Positions 1 through 7,596 of a DNA stretch of 31,631 bases are shown here, piece by piece; the stretch's first letter is position 1, and each line of letters begins with the position of its first letter. Both the position numbers and the translations under genes were made by a program. The notes beneath the pieces were generated by a model, which saw nothing but the letters and a program-made list of their open reading frames with translations, made no database searches and was not told where the DNA came from. Origin of the DNA: QHXW01 sp035297145 (GTDB taxonomy: Bacteria; Acidobacteriota; Terriglobia; Bryobacterales; Bryobacteraceae); NCBI GenBank assembly GCA_035297145.1, contig DATGZN010000029.1, positions 1 through 31,631 on the forward strand, read 5' to 3'.

Positions 1-493
1 GGTTGCTCTCCAGCATGGCCCGCCTCCGCTTCGCCAACCGGTACCGAGTATGCGCTACAGTCGGTTTGCTGGTCGAGGAATTTTCATCGAACGGCGAGGT
101 GTGTCTTAACTGTTTGTGTCAGCCGAGGGGACAAGCGCAGACCCTTTCCAGCACCTCCTTCTCGCTGAGCCCTTGCTTCATCAACTCCGCCACGTACTCA
201 TTGCTGTACTCGGTCCCAATCTGCGGCGGCTTGGACTTTCCGTCAGTCGTGACCGTCGTGAGAAATACCCGACTCCCGTACACGACTGGCGATGACCACC
301 CTCGGCCTGGGATCTCGGCCGACCATTCCACGTTCTCAGTCTTCGACCACTTTTCCGGAAGTTTTCCGTTGGGAACTACGGGATTCGCGTCCGGCCCCCG
401 AAACCTCGGCCACTCGAGCTCCGCCCCCCATACCAAACTGAGCGCAAGCAGGCTGGAAACCACAGGAATCGCATGCCGATGACGAATGCCCAT
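1..493 (-). pseudogene. Decayed PQQ-like beta-propeller protein (5' part)
   Basis: An ATG at 493 opens a 124-residue frame with a signal peptide (residues 1-23, ending near LSLVWG), then WPRFRGPDANPV and GRGWSSPVVYGSRVFLTT. These are the opening motifs of exported PQQ-like (BamB-fold) beta-propeller proteins, which are normally 400 residues or more. The frame stops at a TGA at 119-121 straight after EKEVLERV. In the same frame beyond the stop one can read HKQLRHTSPFDEN and SSTSKPTVA, which resembles the family segment K-H-L-x-x-S/T-x-A-S-x-T-P-V-T. A nonsense change together with a small internal loss is therefore likely, and the rest leaves the window at position 1. The frame also seems to drift again near position 60. 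No function can be assigned to what is left. An alternative is that the short exported product is still made. Confidence 0.6.
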
Positions 494-553
494 TTCGTGA
501 TTCTAACCCGCCGCGTGAGGAGTAAATCTGAACACACCGCTTTTGTTAGCGAG

Positions 554-3500
554 TCAGAATTCGAGCCGAGCTTGAAACGCGATCATGCGTGGGGAACTGT
601 CGCCGCCTAGTCCAACCCCGAGCAGCCCGGTTGGCGGTGACGTGGTGAATGTTAGGGCGCCAAAACCTGTCTGGGTGGAAGGCTTGCCGGGAATGCCGGC
701 GTATCCAAGCACGGGAAGCCCGAAGTTTGGGTGGTTGAACAGATTGAAAAACTGGCCATCAATCCGCAATTTCAGGCGCTCAGTCAGAGCGAACCATTTG
801 GTAAGGTACAGGTCGCTCCATGTGAAGTCGGGACCGCGTAGAGCGTTACGGCCAAGATCTCCAAACTGGCAGCGGCTTGCAGTTTCGCCGCATTTGCCCG
901 TGCTTGGATCAATACTGGAAACAAACGCATCCGGATTCAACCATTGAATCGTGCCAGGCTGGGTGACACCGGGAATCGGATTGTGCTGGTAGAGCGGCAC
1001 GCCGGGAACCACGCTGGCGAACTGGGGACCACTGCCGTCGACGATGGCGTCCCCGTTCGCGGAATACGGCGCACTGAGAACCGAGAACGGCAGCCCGCTG
1101 CGCCAGAACACGGACCCGGAGACCTGCCATCCATTCAGCGCCACCCCAAGGCGGCCCCGCAGTTTCACCGGCAGTTGGTAGACGTAATTGGCTGTGAAGT
1201 TGTGCCGCACATCGTAATCGCAAGGGCCGCGGTCGCGCTCGAGATCGCCGGGAATCGGCGAGAGAATTCCCCCCGCCGAAAAGGGCAGGAACCCGCCATT
1301 GGAAACAGTGTCGATGCAGTGGCTCCATGTGTAGTTCGCCTGGACTTGCAGCCCATGCCCGAGCCGCTTCTCGGCTGTGGTTTGCAGGCCGTTGTAGTGG
1401 CTGTTTGCGCCGGTCGAGAGCTGTGTCACTGCTGCGAATCTCGGATCAGTTGGCGAGCCATAAGAGAACGGAGCAAAGCACCCCTGGCACACCGTCTGAT
1501 AACCGTTCACCTGGGTGGTGTAAGGCTGGTTCACGGCGCGCGTGCCAACGTATTGGGCGCGCAAGTTGATCGTATTGCCGATCTGGCGTTCCAGGCCAAA
1601 ACTCCATTCCATGAAATAGGGCGCGTGCAGCTTTCCATCGGGGACGGCGGTAATGGCTACCGGTTTGAGACAGGCGGCAGGATTTGCGGCCGGCGATGCG
1701 CACGAGAGTCGCCCTCTGGCAAAGCCCGCTTCGAATGCCTCGTTTGCGGCGACCGTTGCGTCAATGGCGCTCGCGGGCACTCCCGGTGCGATGGCGGTTC
1801 CTCCCACTGTTCCCAACAAGCCACCCTGAAAGGTCTGGGAGTACGGAGGATTGACGCCGACGAGATCCACAACGCTGCCGGGCAGGAGATCACTAAAAAG
1901 ACCGAAACCGCTTCGCAATACCGTTTTTGGCGTGACCTGCCAAGCAACCGCCGTTCTCGGCTGCAGCATCGCAACGGGCGTCGCATCGAAGATGTTGCCG
2001 AGGCTGGTTCGTATGGTGGAGTTCAACGATTGGTTTACTTCGTGTGAGATCGAGGCAAACGAACCCGCGAGGCGCGCAACCGCATCGTGCGGGTTGAAGG
2101 GATTTGAGTTATCGGTGGAACGGATTCCGAAAGTCCACGTCAGTCTCGAAGTCACTTTCCAGGTGTCCTGAGCGTAGAGATCCAGATTCAGGAAATTGTA
2201 CGGTTCAGAGTTCGCAAAGGGAAATGTCTTGGATGCGGTGGAGGCCACTCCATGGATGAATTGCGGCAGCGTCGTGTAGGTGACGAGAGGGACGGCTCCT
2301 TCGCCGAAATCGTAATCGTTCAGCCGGAAGATCCGCGTATTGGTTCCGAAGCGCAGCTCGTGTGCGCCGTTGGTCCATGCCAGGTTGTCATTGATGAAGA
2401 AGCGAGTGGCGCGCCGGCCCTGCACCCAGGTGTTGTCCAGCCCACCGATTGTCGTGAATGGCGCGTTCGCGCCGCTACCCTGCAGCACGATAGGGAACGC
2501 CGCAAGCGTCTTTTCGAGATCAGCCGGGCCGAAGAGACTCTCGTACCAGGAGAACGCCGGATTGAAGTAGTTCACCAGTCGCGAGGAAAAGACATGTGCG
2601 TAGCCGGCCGCGAAGGAATAGAGTGGCTGCGGCGAGATGGCATTGAACAGCGGATTGATCGGGTCCGTCCAAGCGGCCTGCAGGCCGGTGTCCGCCTGAA
2701 AACGGTACCACGTGGTGTTCCGTTCATTGATATCGTAGTCGATGCGCGCGGTCTGCACCTGTTCATGGTCGTCGCTGGAATGCGAGACGCTTTGGCGGTT
2801 GCCGCAACCGTTTCCGTTCGGAGGAACGCCGGCCGCCGGGCTCCCCTCACTGTTGAATGGGCAGCCCAAAATGGGCAGTGGTGTTCCGGCCGTGTTTCCG
2901 TATAGGCTGAACATCTTCTGATAGAAGGGCACCAGTTGTGGCGCCGGCTGGTAAATGGAACCGGTAATGGCGTCGGTGCCGCCCAACGGCAGTTGCTGTA
3001 GGACGTATTTCTGGAAAGCGGGCGTCGGGACTGTTGCCGCGGACACGATCGGCAGCGCAATCCGCACCCATTCGCTGTCGAAGAAGAAAAACAGCTTGTC
3101 GCGCAGAATCGGGCCGCCGAGGCTTCCCCCGAAATGGTTCACCGTTGAACGCGGTTTGTGATTATCGGGCGTTGCGTTGGTGAAGAAATCGGCGGCGTTG
3201 AACTTCGATCCGTTCCAGAGCTCGTAGAGGTTTCCGTGAAACTGATTCGTTCCGGACTTGGTGACGTAGTTGACTTGCGACGCTCCATATCGCCCCTGGT
3301 CGACGGTGTAGGAGAGCGTATTCACCGTGACTTCCGCGATTGAGTTCAGGCCCAGCACCAGATTCGTCGAAAGGCCGCTGTTCAGGTTTGTGAGAGGGTC
3401 ATTGGTTTCGAGCCCGTCCACGATGTAGCCATTCGCCAGGGCCGGCAGGCCGTTGAATTGTACGTTGCCGTAGCCGTTGGTGCCGCCTATGAAGTCGTTG

Positions 3501-4018
3501 CCGCTGCCGGCGGTATTCATCAAGGCGCCTGGCGCGAACTGCAAGGCGTATGTCAGGTCGCCGCCGGGGTTGGGGAGGTTCTCCAGCGCAGGCGCATTGA
3601 GGGTGGTGGCGGTGTTTGGATTCTCGGGATTCACCAAAGCCGCCTCGCTGGTCACAAACACCTCTTCGTTCGACGCCGCAAGCTTCAGCGTAAAGTTGAC
3701 GGGCTGTTTTTGGCCCAAACCCGCCAAAACCCCGTCATGGGTCTGGGGCTCGAATCCGTCCGCCGCGGCCTTGATGCTGTACGAGCCCGGCTTCAACTGC
3801 GGGAAGCTGAACCGGCCGGCTCCGTCCGTTGTTGCGCTGCGCTTCGATCCTGTTTCGGTGCTGATGACGGTTACGGTGGCGCCTGGGAGGCCGGCTCCAC
3901 TGGGATCAGCCACGGTGCCCACAACGGCGCTGGTGGTCTCTCCCTGCGCCACAAGGCGCGCCGGGGCGCAGGCGAAGAACGCGAGGCCAGCCAGCACACC
4001 ACGGGCACGAAGAGACAT
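554..4018 (-). CDS. TonB-dependent receptor with carboxypeptidase-regulatory-like domain
   Basis: An outer-membrane receptor of 1154 residues. Residues 1-24 are a signal peptide ending at LVAQG. Residues about 28-110 form a carboxypeptidase-regulatory-like (transthyretin-like) fold with GTVADPSGAGLPGATVTV. A plug region follows (VQFNGLPALANGYIVDGLETND, read in two halves, and QVNYVTKSGTNQFHGNLYE), then a long beta-barrel ending in aromatic F (QARLEF). Such proteins are very abundant in Acidobacteriota and are usually credited with import of large or chelated substrates; the ligand cannot be read from sequence. The gene is divergent from a DtxR-type regulator, and its promoter carries a DtxR-type iron box at 4024-4042. 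This suggests a metal chelate substrate or metal-repressed expression (inference). The ATG at 4018 lies only 7 nt after the predicted -10 box, so translation probably starts on a leaderless mRNA. Confidence 0.92.
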   Translation of the reverse strand: MSLRARGVLAGLAFFACAPARLVAQGETTSAVVGTVADPSGAGLPGATVTVISTETGSKRSATTDGAGRFSFPQLKPGSYSIKAAADGFEPQTHDGVLAGLGQKQPVNFTLKLAASNEEVFVTSEAALVNPENPNTATTLNAPALENLPNPGGDLTYALQFAPGALMNTAGSGNDFIGGTNGYGNVQFNGLPALANGYIVDGLETNDPLTNLNSGLSTNLVLGLNSIAEVTVNTLSYTVDQGRYGASQVNYVTKSGTNQFHGNLYELWNGSKFNAADFFTNATPDNHKPRSTVNHFGGSLGGPILRDKLFFFFDSEWVRIALPIVSAATVPTPAFQKYVLQQLPLGGTDAITGSIYQPAPQLVPFYQKMFSLYGNTAGTPLPILGCPFNSEGSPAAGVPPNGNGCGNRQSVSHSSDDHEQVQTARIDYDINERNTTWYRFQADTGLQAAWTDPINPLFNAISPQPLYSFAAGYAHVFSSRLVNYFNPAFSWYESLFGPADLEKTLAAFPIVLQGSGANAPFTTIGGLDNTWVQGRRATRFFINDNLAWTNGAHELRFGTNTRIFRLNDYDFGEGAVPLVTYTTLPQFIHGVASTASKTFPFANSEPYNFLNLDLYAQDTWKVTSRLTWTFGIRSTDNSNPFNPHDAVARLAGSFASISHEVNQSLNSTIRTSLGNIFDATPVAMLQPRTAVAWQVTPKTVLRSGFGLFSDLLPGSVVDLVGVNPPYSQTFQGGLLGTVGGTAIAPGVPASAIDATVAANEAFEAGFARGRLSCASPAANPAACLKPVAITAVPDGKLHAPYFMEWSFGLERQIGNTINLRAQYVGTRAVNQPYTTQVNGYQTVCQGCFAPFSYGSPTDPRFAAVTQLSTGANSHYNGLQTTAEKRLGHGLQVQANYTWSHCIDTVSNGGFLPFSAGGILSPIPGDLERDRGPCDYDVRHNFTANYVYQLPVKLRGRLGVALNGWQVSGSVFWRSGLPFSVLSAPYSANGDAIVDGSGPQFASVVPGVPLYQHNPIPGVTQPGTIQWLNPDAFVSSIDPSTGKCGETASRCQFGDLGRNALRGPDFTWSDLYLTKWFALTERLKLRIDGQFFNLFNHPNFGLPVLGYAGIPGKPSTQTGFGALTFTTSPPTGLLGVGLGGDSSPRMIAFQARLEF

Positions 4019-4023
4019 GAGAT

Positions 4024-4042
4024 TTAGGTTAGACTAATCCAA
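4024..4042. promoter_or_regulatory. DtxR/IdeR-type iron box
   Basis: The 19 bases TTAGGTTAGACTAATCCAA match 16 of 19 positions of the established DtxR/IdeR operator consensus TTAGGTTAGSCTAACCTAA. The core TTAGaCTAA is a perfect interrupted palindrome. The site covers the -10 element and part of the spacer of the receptor promoter and sits next to a gene for a DtxR-family protein. Repression of the receptor when metal is plentiful is the simplest reading. Confidence 0.75.
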
Positions 4043-4054
4043 ACCTTCCGTCAA
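4026..4054 (-). promoter_or_regulatory. Sigma70-like promoter of the TonB receptor
   Basis: Read on the minus strand: -35 TTGACG (4049-4054), a 17-bp spacer, then -10 TAACCT (4026-4031). The expected start of transcription falls at about 4018-4020, on the receptor's ATG (4018), leaving no room for a ribosome binding site. The iron box overlaps the -10 box. Confidence 0.6.
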
Positions 4055-4079
4055 TGCACGGGAAACCATATTTCTTAAT

Positions 4080-4109
4080 TTGCGCACAGGTGCTTAACCA
4101 GCGTAGGAT
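4080..4109 (+). promoter_or_regulatory. Possible promoter of the DtxR-type gene
   Basis: TTGCGC (4080-4085), an 18-bp spacer and TAGGAT (4104-4109) lie 6 nt before the GTG start at 4116. If used, this gives another leaderless transcript. TATATT at 4109-4114 is a competing -10 but would place initiation inside the gene. Weak evidence. Confidence 0.3.
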
Positions 4110-4115
4110 ATATTA

Positions 4116-4814
4116 GTGGCACCTAAACTAGTAGCTAACGCGACGTCGGAATCTGTTGACGATTACCTCAAGGCCATCCTGGAATTGGGTGGCGCGGAAG
4201 ACTCGCAGGTGACTAGTAACGCCTTGGCCGAGCGTCTTGGAGTTCGCACGCCTTCGGTAACTGGAATGCTTCAAAAGCTCGCGGCACAGCGTCCGGCTCC
4301 GGTCATTTATGAAAAACACCGGGGCGTCCGCCTCACTGCCGCCGGCAAGCGGAGGGCCTGGGAGCTGGTGAGGCATCACCGCCTGCTGGAGTTATTTCTT
4401 CACGATGTTCTGAAGTACTCCTGGGACGAAGTGCACGAGGAGGCAGAACGCCTGGAACACTTCATTTCCGAGCGGTTCGAAGATCGCGTCGCGGCGATTC
4501 TGGGCGACCCGCAGGTGGACCCGCATGGGCATGTGATCCCCCAAAAATACGAAGCCGGTGTGTACCGTGCTGAGGTACCGCTGGTGCGATGGCCGGTCGG
4601 GGCGCCGGCTATCATCAGCAGCGTTTCCGACCGCGACGCCGTCGCGCTGCGCGAACTGGAACGGCTGGGAGTGAGGCCCGGCATCTCGCTCACCGTACAA
4701 GCGAAGAACTCCACCGCCTCGCTCGCCATCCGATTGGAGGCTCGCTCGGACAGCATTCGTCTCAGCAGCGATTTGGCTCGCTGTGTTCTGGTTACTTCAA
4801 ATCCCGCTCGTTAG
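4116..4814 (+). CDS. DtxR/MntR-family metal-dependent transcriptional regulator
   Basis: A 232-residue DNA-binding metal sensor. Residues 12-60 hold the winged helix-turn-helix (SVDDYLKAILELGG; NALAERLGVRTPSVTGMLQKL). The dimerisation and metal-binding region follows, with HEEAERLEHFISERFEDRV at about 107-125 and the HGHVIP segment near 137-142. Residues about 155-228 form an FeoA/SH3-like C-terminal domain (AIISSVSDRD, LGVRPGISLTV). Members of this family bind Fe(II) or Mn(II) and repress uptake genes. The gene is divergent from the TonB receptor, whose promoter carries a matching operator. The start is GTG; SVDDYLKAI normally sits close to the N-terminus in this family, so a start much further upstream is unlikely, and there is no ribosome binding site in front of it. 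Iron versus manganese specificity is not decidable by eye. Confidence 0.93.
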   Translation: MAPKLVANATSESVDDYLKAILELGGAEDSQVTSNALAERLGVRTPSVTGMLQKLAAQRPAPVIYEKHRGVRLTAAGKRRAWELVRHHRLLELFLHDVLKYSWDEVHEEAERLEHFISERFEDRVAAILGDPQVDPHGHVIPQKYEAGVYRAEVPLVRWPVGAPAIISSVSDRDAVALRELERLGVRPGISLTVQAKNSTASLAIRLEARSDSIRLSSDLARCVLVTSNPAR

Positions 4815-4849
4815 ATTGCGCGGCCTTCGACCAAACTCGTAAAACTTTC

Positions 4850-4878
4850 TTGACATACGAAACCTTTACTAGTAATGT
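4850..4878 (+). promoter_or_regulatory. Sigma70-like promoter of the BlaI/M56 operon
   Basis: A perfect -35 TTGACA (4850-4855), a 17-bp spacer and -10 TAATGT (4873-4878). Transcription should start at about 4884-4887, the same place as the chosen ATG at 4887. An upstream ATG at 4875 lies inside the -10 box and cannot be transcribed from this promoter. Confidence 0.7.
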
Positions 4879-4886
4879 TTTCGTAT
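4855..4886. promoter_or_regulatory. 32-bp dyad operator, presumably for the BlaI-family repressor
   Basis: Outer arms ATACGAAA (4855-4862) and TTTCGTAT (4879-4886) are exact inverse complements. They share their centre (between 4870 and 4871) with the inner palindrome TTACTAGTAA (4866-4875). Fourteen of 16 base pairs are symmetric. The dyad spans the whole region from the end of the -35 through the -10 to the transcription start. BlaI/MecI repressors bind as dimers to TACA/TGTA-like dyads and repress their own operon, so autoregulation is likely. Confidence 0.7.
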
Positions 4887-5273
4887 ATGGCAGACGAGCC
4901 GCCCAGACCTACTGACGCCGAACTGGAAATTCTGACTGTGCTGTGGAGCATCGGGCCCGCGACGGTGCGCGGAGTATACGACGTGATCAACCGGCGGCGG
5001 CAGGCGCAATACAGCACCATCCTGAAATTCATGCAGATCATGGCGGAGAAGGGCCTGGTGCGCCGCGACGAGAAGCAGCGCGCGCACGTCTACAAAGCCG
5101 CTCGGCCGCGTGAGTGGACGCAACGACAGCTTGCCGGAGATCTGCTGGAGCGGGCGTTCAGCGGGTCGGCGAAGGCGCTGTTGGTGGGGGCGCTGGCGGC
5201 GCGGAAAGCAACAAAAGAGGAACTCGCCGAGATGCGCAAGCTGCTGGACGAGTACCGGAAGGGGGACAAATGA
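4887..5273 (+). CDS. BlaI/MecI/CopY-family transcriptional repressor
   Basis: A 128-residue winged-helix repressor. PTDAELEILTVLW (8-20) is the family's opening motif. Recognition-helix residues lie around AQYSTILKFMQIMAEKGLV (40-58), the wing around HVYKAA (67-72), and the C-terminal dimerisation helices to the end. In this family the repressor is inactivated by the neighbouring M56 metallopeptidase. The next gene is such a peptidase and overlaps the stop codon in an ATGA arrangement, so the two are co-translated. ATG 4887 is preferred to ATG 4875 because the latter lies within the -10 box. The upstream dyad suggests self-repression. Beta-lactam response is not implied, because the partner lacks a penicillin-binding sensor domain. 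Confidence 0.92.
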   Translation: MADEPPRPTDAELEILTVLWSIGPATVRGVYDVINRRRQAQYSTILKFMQIMAEKGLVRRDEKQRAHVYKAARPREWTQRQLAGDLLERAFSGSAKALLVGALAARKATKEELAEMRKLLDEYRKGDK

Positions 5274-6751
5274 AGCTCCTGGAAACCTTGGTTGGGACTC
5301 CGCTGGCAGGTGCGGTCGGTTGGACGTTGCTGCATTCCATGTGGGAGGGAGCGATCGTCTCGGTGGCGCTTGCAGCGGTGTTGATGGCGACGCGGTCACC
5401 GCGAGTCCGCTATGCCGCGGCCTGTGCGGCGATGCTCATGATGCTGGGCGGGTTCGGCGTAACATTCGTTCGCATGCTGCCGGAAGGCGCGCAGAACGCG
5501 ACGGCAGTGAAAAAGCCCGCGTTTCCCGGATGGAATATAGACACGAGTGCGGATGGCGGGAACCCTTCGAATACTGTGCTGGCCGAAGTCGTACCCTGGC
5601 TGGCGCCGTTCTGGATCGCGGGAGTGTGGATCTTCTATCTGCGGCACGTCGCCGGTTGGATCTCGGTGTCGCGAATGCGCCAGCGGGGAGTGTGCTGTGC
5701 GTCCGAGCAGTGGCAGAGGGAGCTGGCAGGCTTGAGCGCGCGATTGCATCTCTCGCGGCCGATTGTGCTGTTGGAATCCTGTCTGGCGGACGCGCCGATG
5801 GTGCTGGGCCATTTCCGGCCGCACATTTTGATGCCTGTCGGATTGCTGGCCGGGTTACCGGCGGCACAGGTGGAGGCCATCCTGCTGCATGAGCTGGCAC
5901 ACATCCGCCGGCATGACTACCTGGTGAATGTGTTGCAGCGTTCGGTGGAAGGGCTGTTGTTTTATCACCCGGCGGTGTGGTGGATGTCGCGTGTGATGCG
6001 CAATGAGCGTGAGAACTGTTGTGACGATCTGGTGGTGGAGATGAGCGGCGATGCGCACGAGTATGCGCGGGCGCTGGCCGCACTGGAGCAAAATCGTTGG
6101 TCCGGCTGCGAACCAGCCGTAGCTGCAAGGGGAGGGAATCTCGTGAAACGTATCCGTCGACTGCTCTATCCACAAGGGCCAAATGGCATTTGGACGTCGT
6201 TGTGCGCCGCCATCGTTTTCGTTGCAACCGCCGCGATCGCCGTGGTCACGTTACAGGCGGCGCCTGCTCAGCAGAATGCAGAGGCCAAGCTGCAGGCAAA
6301 AAAAGCCGCTCCGTACAAACTCTGGCTGAATGAAGACGTGGTTTACATCATCTCGGATGTCGAGCGCGCGGCGTATCTGAAACTGACAACTGACGAAGAG
6401 CGGGAGCACTTCATCAAGCAGTTTTGGGAAGTGCGGAATCCGACGCCGAACTCGGCGGAGAACGCGTTCCAGATCGAGCATTACCGGCGGATCGCGTTTG
6501 CAAACAAACACTACGGGACACGTTCAGGGAGGCAGGGTTGGCAGACGGATCGAGGCTACATATATATTGTCTACGGCCCGCCGGACGAGATTGATAGTCA
6601 TCCTGTTGGTGGAAGCCCGGGGCAGCCGCCCTATCCATTCGAGGACTGGCGGTTCAAGCACGTCGATGGAGTTGGCGATGATGTGTCGGTCCGGTTTATC
6701 GACCGGACGAAAACGGGCGATTACCATGTTGCGCCGGGAAACGGGAGATGA
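5270..6751 (+). CDS. M56 (BlaR1-type) metallopeptidase fused to a GWxTD domain
   Basis: A 493-residue membrane protein. Hydrophobic segments lie at about 13-42, 48-70 and 110-130. The M56 peptidase carries the zinc motif HELAH (207-211) with APMVLGHFRPHILMP before it and NERENCCDD (245-253) after it. A further membrane segment lies at about 308-330. The remaining 165 residues form a GWxTD domain: YKLWLNEDVVYII (349-361), EREHFIKQFWEVRNPTP (377-393), the namesake GWQTD (423-427) and IVYGPPDEID (433-442). In BlaR1/MecR1 the last part is a penicillin-binding sensor; here that position is taken by GWxTD, so the signal must be different. The likely role is membrane signalling that triggers proteolysis of the upstream BlaI repressor (inference from pairing). 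The ATG overlaps the repressor's stop. It ends 11 nt before a convergent gene. Confidence 0.9.
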   Translation: MKLLETLVGTPLAGAVGWTLLHSMWEGAIVSVALAAVLMATRSPRVRYAAACAAMLMMLGGFGVTFVRMLPEGAQNATAVKKPAFPGWNIDTSADGGNPSNTVLAEVVPWLAPFWIAGVWIFYLRHVAGWISVSRMRQRGVCCASEQWQRELAGLSARLHLSRPIVLLESCLADAPMVLGHFRPHILMPVGLLAGLPAAQVEAILLHELAHIRRHDYLVNVLQRSVEGLLFYHPAVWWMSRVMRNERENCCDDLVVEMSGDAHEYARALAALEQNRWSGCEPAVAARGGNLVKRIRRLLYPQGPNGIWTSLCAAIVFVATAAIAVVTLQAAPAQQNAEAKLQAKKAAPYKLWLNEDVVYIISDVERAAYLKLTTDEEREHFIKQFWEVRNPTPNSAENAFQIEHYRRIAFANKHYGTRSGRQGWQTDRGYIYIVYGPPDEIDSHPVGGSPGQPPYPFEDWRFKHVDGVGDDVSVRFIDRTKTGDYHVAPGNGR

Positions 6752-6762
6752 TTGCCGCCTAG

Positions 6763-7548
6763 TCAACGCAGACCTTTCTGTCTGAGGTGGGCGATCAGTG
6801 CGGCGGGGTCGTCGGTAATGATGCCGTCGACTCCGGCCGAGATGAGCACATCCCATTCTTGAGGCGTGTTGGCCGTCCATGGAATCACCTGTAAGCCAGC
6901 AAGGTGGGCCGCGGTTACCTCGGCGGGAGTCACCATACCTTTCTCGGGAGCAACGATCTGGGTACCGGCGGTACGGGCTATCGAGACGAAATCGCCCAGA
7001 CGGGCATTTTCGTACAAGGCGGCCTGGCGGATTTCCGGTGCAAGCTGTTTCATGGCAATCAGGATGCGGAAGTCAAACGACTGCACGATGACGCGCGGGC
7101 GGAGGCTGTGACCGTCGATGGACTTCAACAACAGTTGCGCGAAGTGGACCGGATTGGGATCGAGTTCGGAGCGACCGGTTTTGGCTTCGATGTTGAACAG
7201 GAAGCTGCCGCGACCGGCGAGGGAGAGGACTTCATCGAGCGCGGGAATACGCGCGCCGGGAACGGGCTTCTGGTTGGGGAACCGCGGATTGACGCGCGAG
7301 CCGCAGTCCCATTCGCGAAGCTCGATAAAGGTCAGCTTGCGGATGATGCCGCGGTGGCCGCTGGGGCTACGGCAGATCGCGGGCTTGAGAATGGGATCGT
7401 GGGAGATGACCGGGACGTCGTCCTTAGTGACAACCACGTCCATTTCGATCGCGTCGGCGCCTTGATCGATGGCGTACTCAAATGCCGGCATGGTGTTTTC
7501 CGGGAGCACGGCGCGCGCGCCACGGTGACCGTGAACTTGGATACGCAT
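6763..7548 (-). CDS. Glycerophosphodiester phosphodiesterase
   Basis: A 261-residue TIM-barrel enzyme that hydrolyses glycerophosphodiesters to an alcohol and sn-glycerol 3-phosphate. Family landmarks are all present: HRGARAVLPENT (8-19, with catalytic H8 and R9 and E17-N18), the metal ligands in IEMDVVVTKD (34-43; E35, D37), VISHD (48-51, second catalytic histidine), a K in EAKTGR, and the C-terminal WTANTPQEWDVLISAGVDGIITDDP region. There is no signal peptide, so a cytoplasmic UgpQ-like role is likely. The start at 7548 (MRIQVHGHRG) is preferred over the one eight codons upstream because it follows GGGAGG and matches where the family begins. The gene is divergent from the exported isomerase-like gene, 48 bp away. 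Confidence 0.93.
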   Translation of the reverse strand: MRIQVHGHRGARAVLPENTMPAFEYAIDQGADAIEMDVVVTKDDVPVISHDPILKPAICRSPSGHRGIIRKLTFIELREWDCGSRVNPRFPNQKPVPGARIPALDEVLSLAGRGSFLFNIEAKTGRSELDPNPVHFAQLLLKSIDGHSLRPRVIVQSFDFRILIAMKQLAPEIRQAALYENARLGDFVSIARTAGTQIVAPEKGMVTPAEVTAAHLAGLQVIPWTANTPQEWDVLISAGVDGIITDDPAALIAHLRQKGLR

Positions 7549-7596
7549 CCCTGAGCGACCTCCCGCCTGCATAGAATATCAGGGGGGGTGAGACCG

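Noticed and set aside
944..2047. Long plus-strand open frame (367 codons) across the first TonB receptor
   Set aside because: It is antisense to clear receptor sequence, has no family motifs, and long shadow frames are expected in GC-rich DNA.
2252..2905. Plus-strand frame of 217 codons
   Set aside because: Antisense shadow of the receptor barrel, with no ribosome binding site or recognisable fold.
4875..4886. Upstream ATG of the BlaI gene
   Set aside because: It lies inside the predicted -10 box, upstream of the expected transcription start; ATG 4887 fits better.
5110..5892. Plus-strand frame of 260 codons overlapping the BlaI and M56 genes
   Set aside because: Out of frame with both well-supported genes; composition is that of a shadow.
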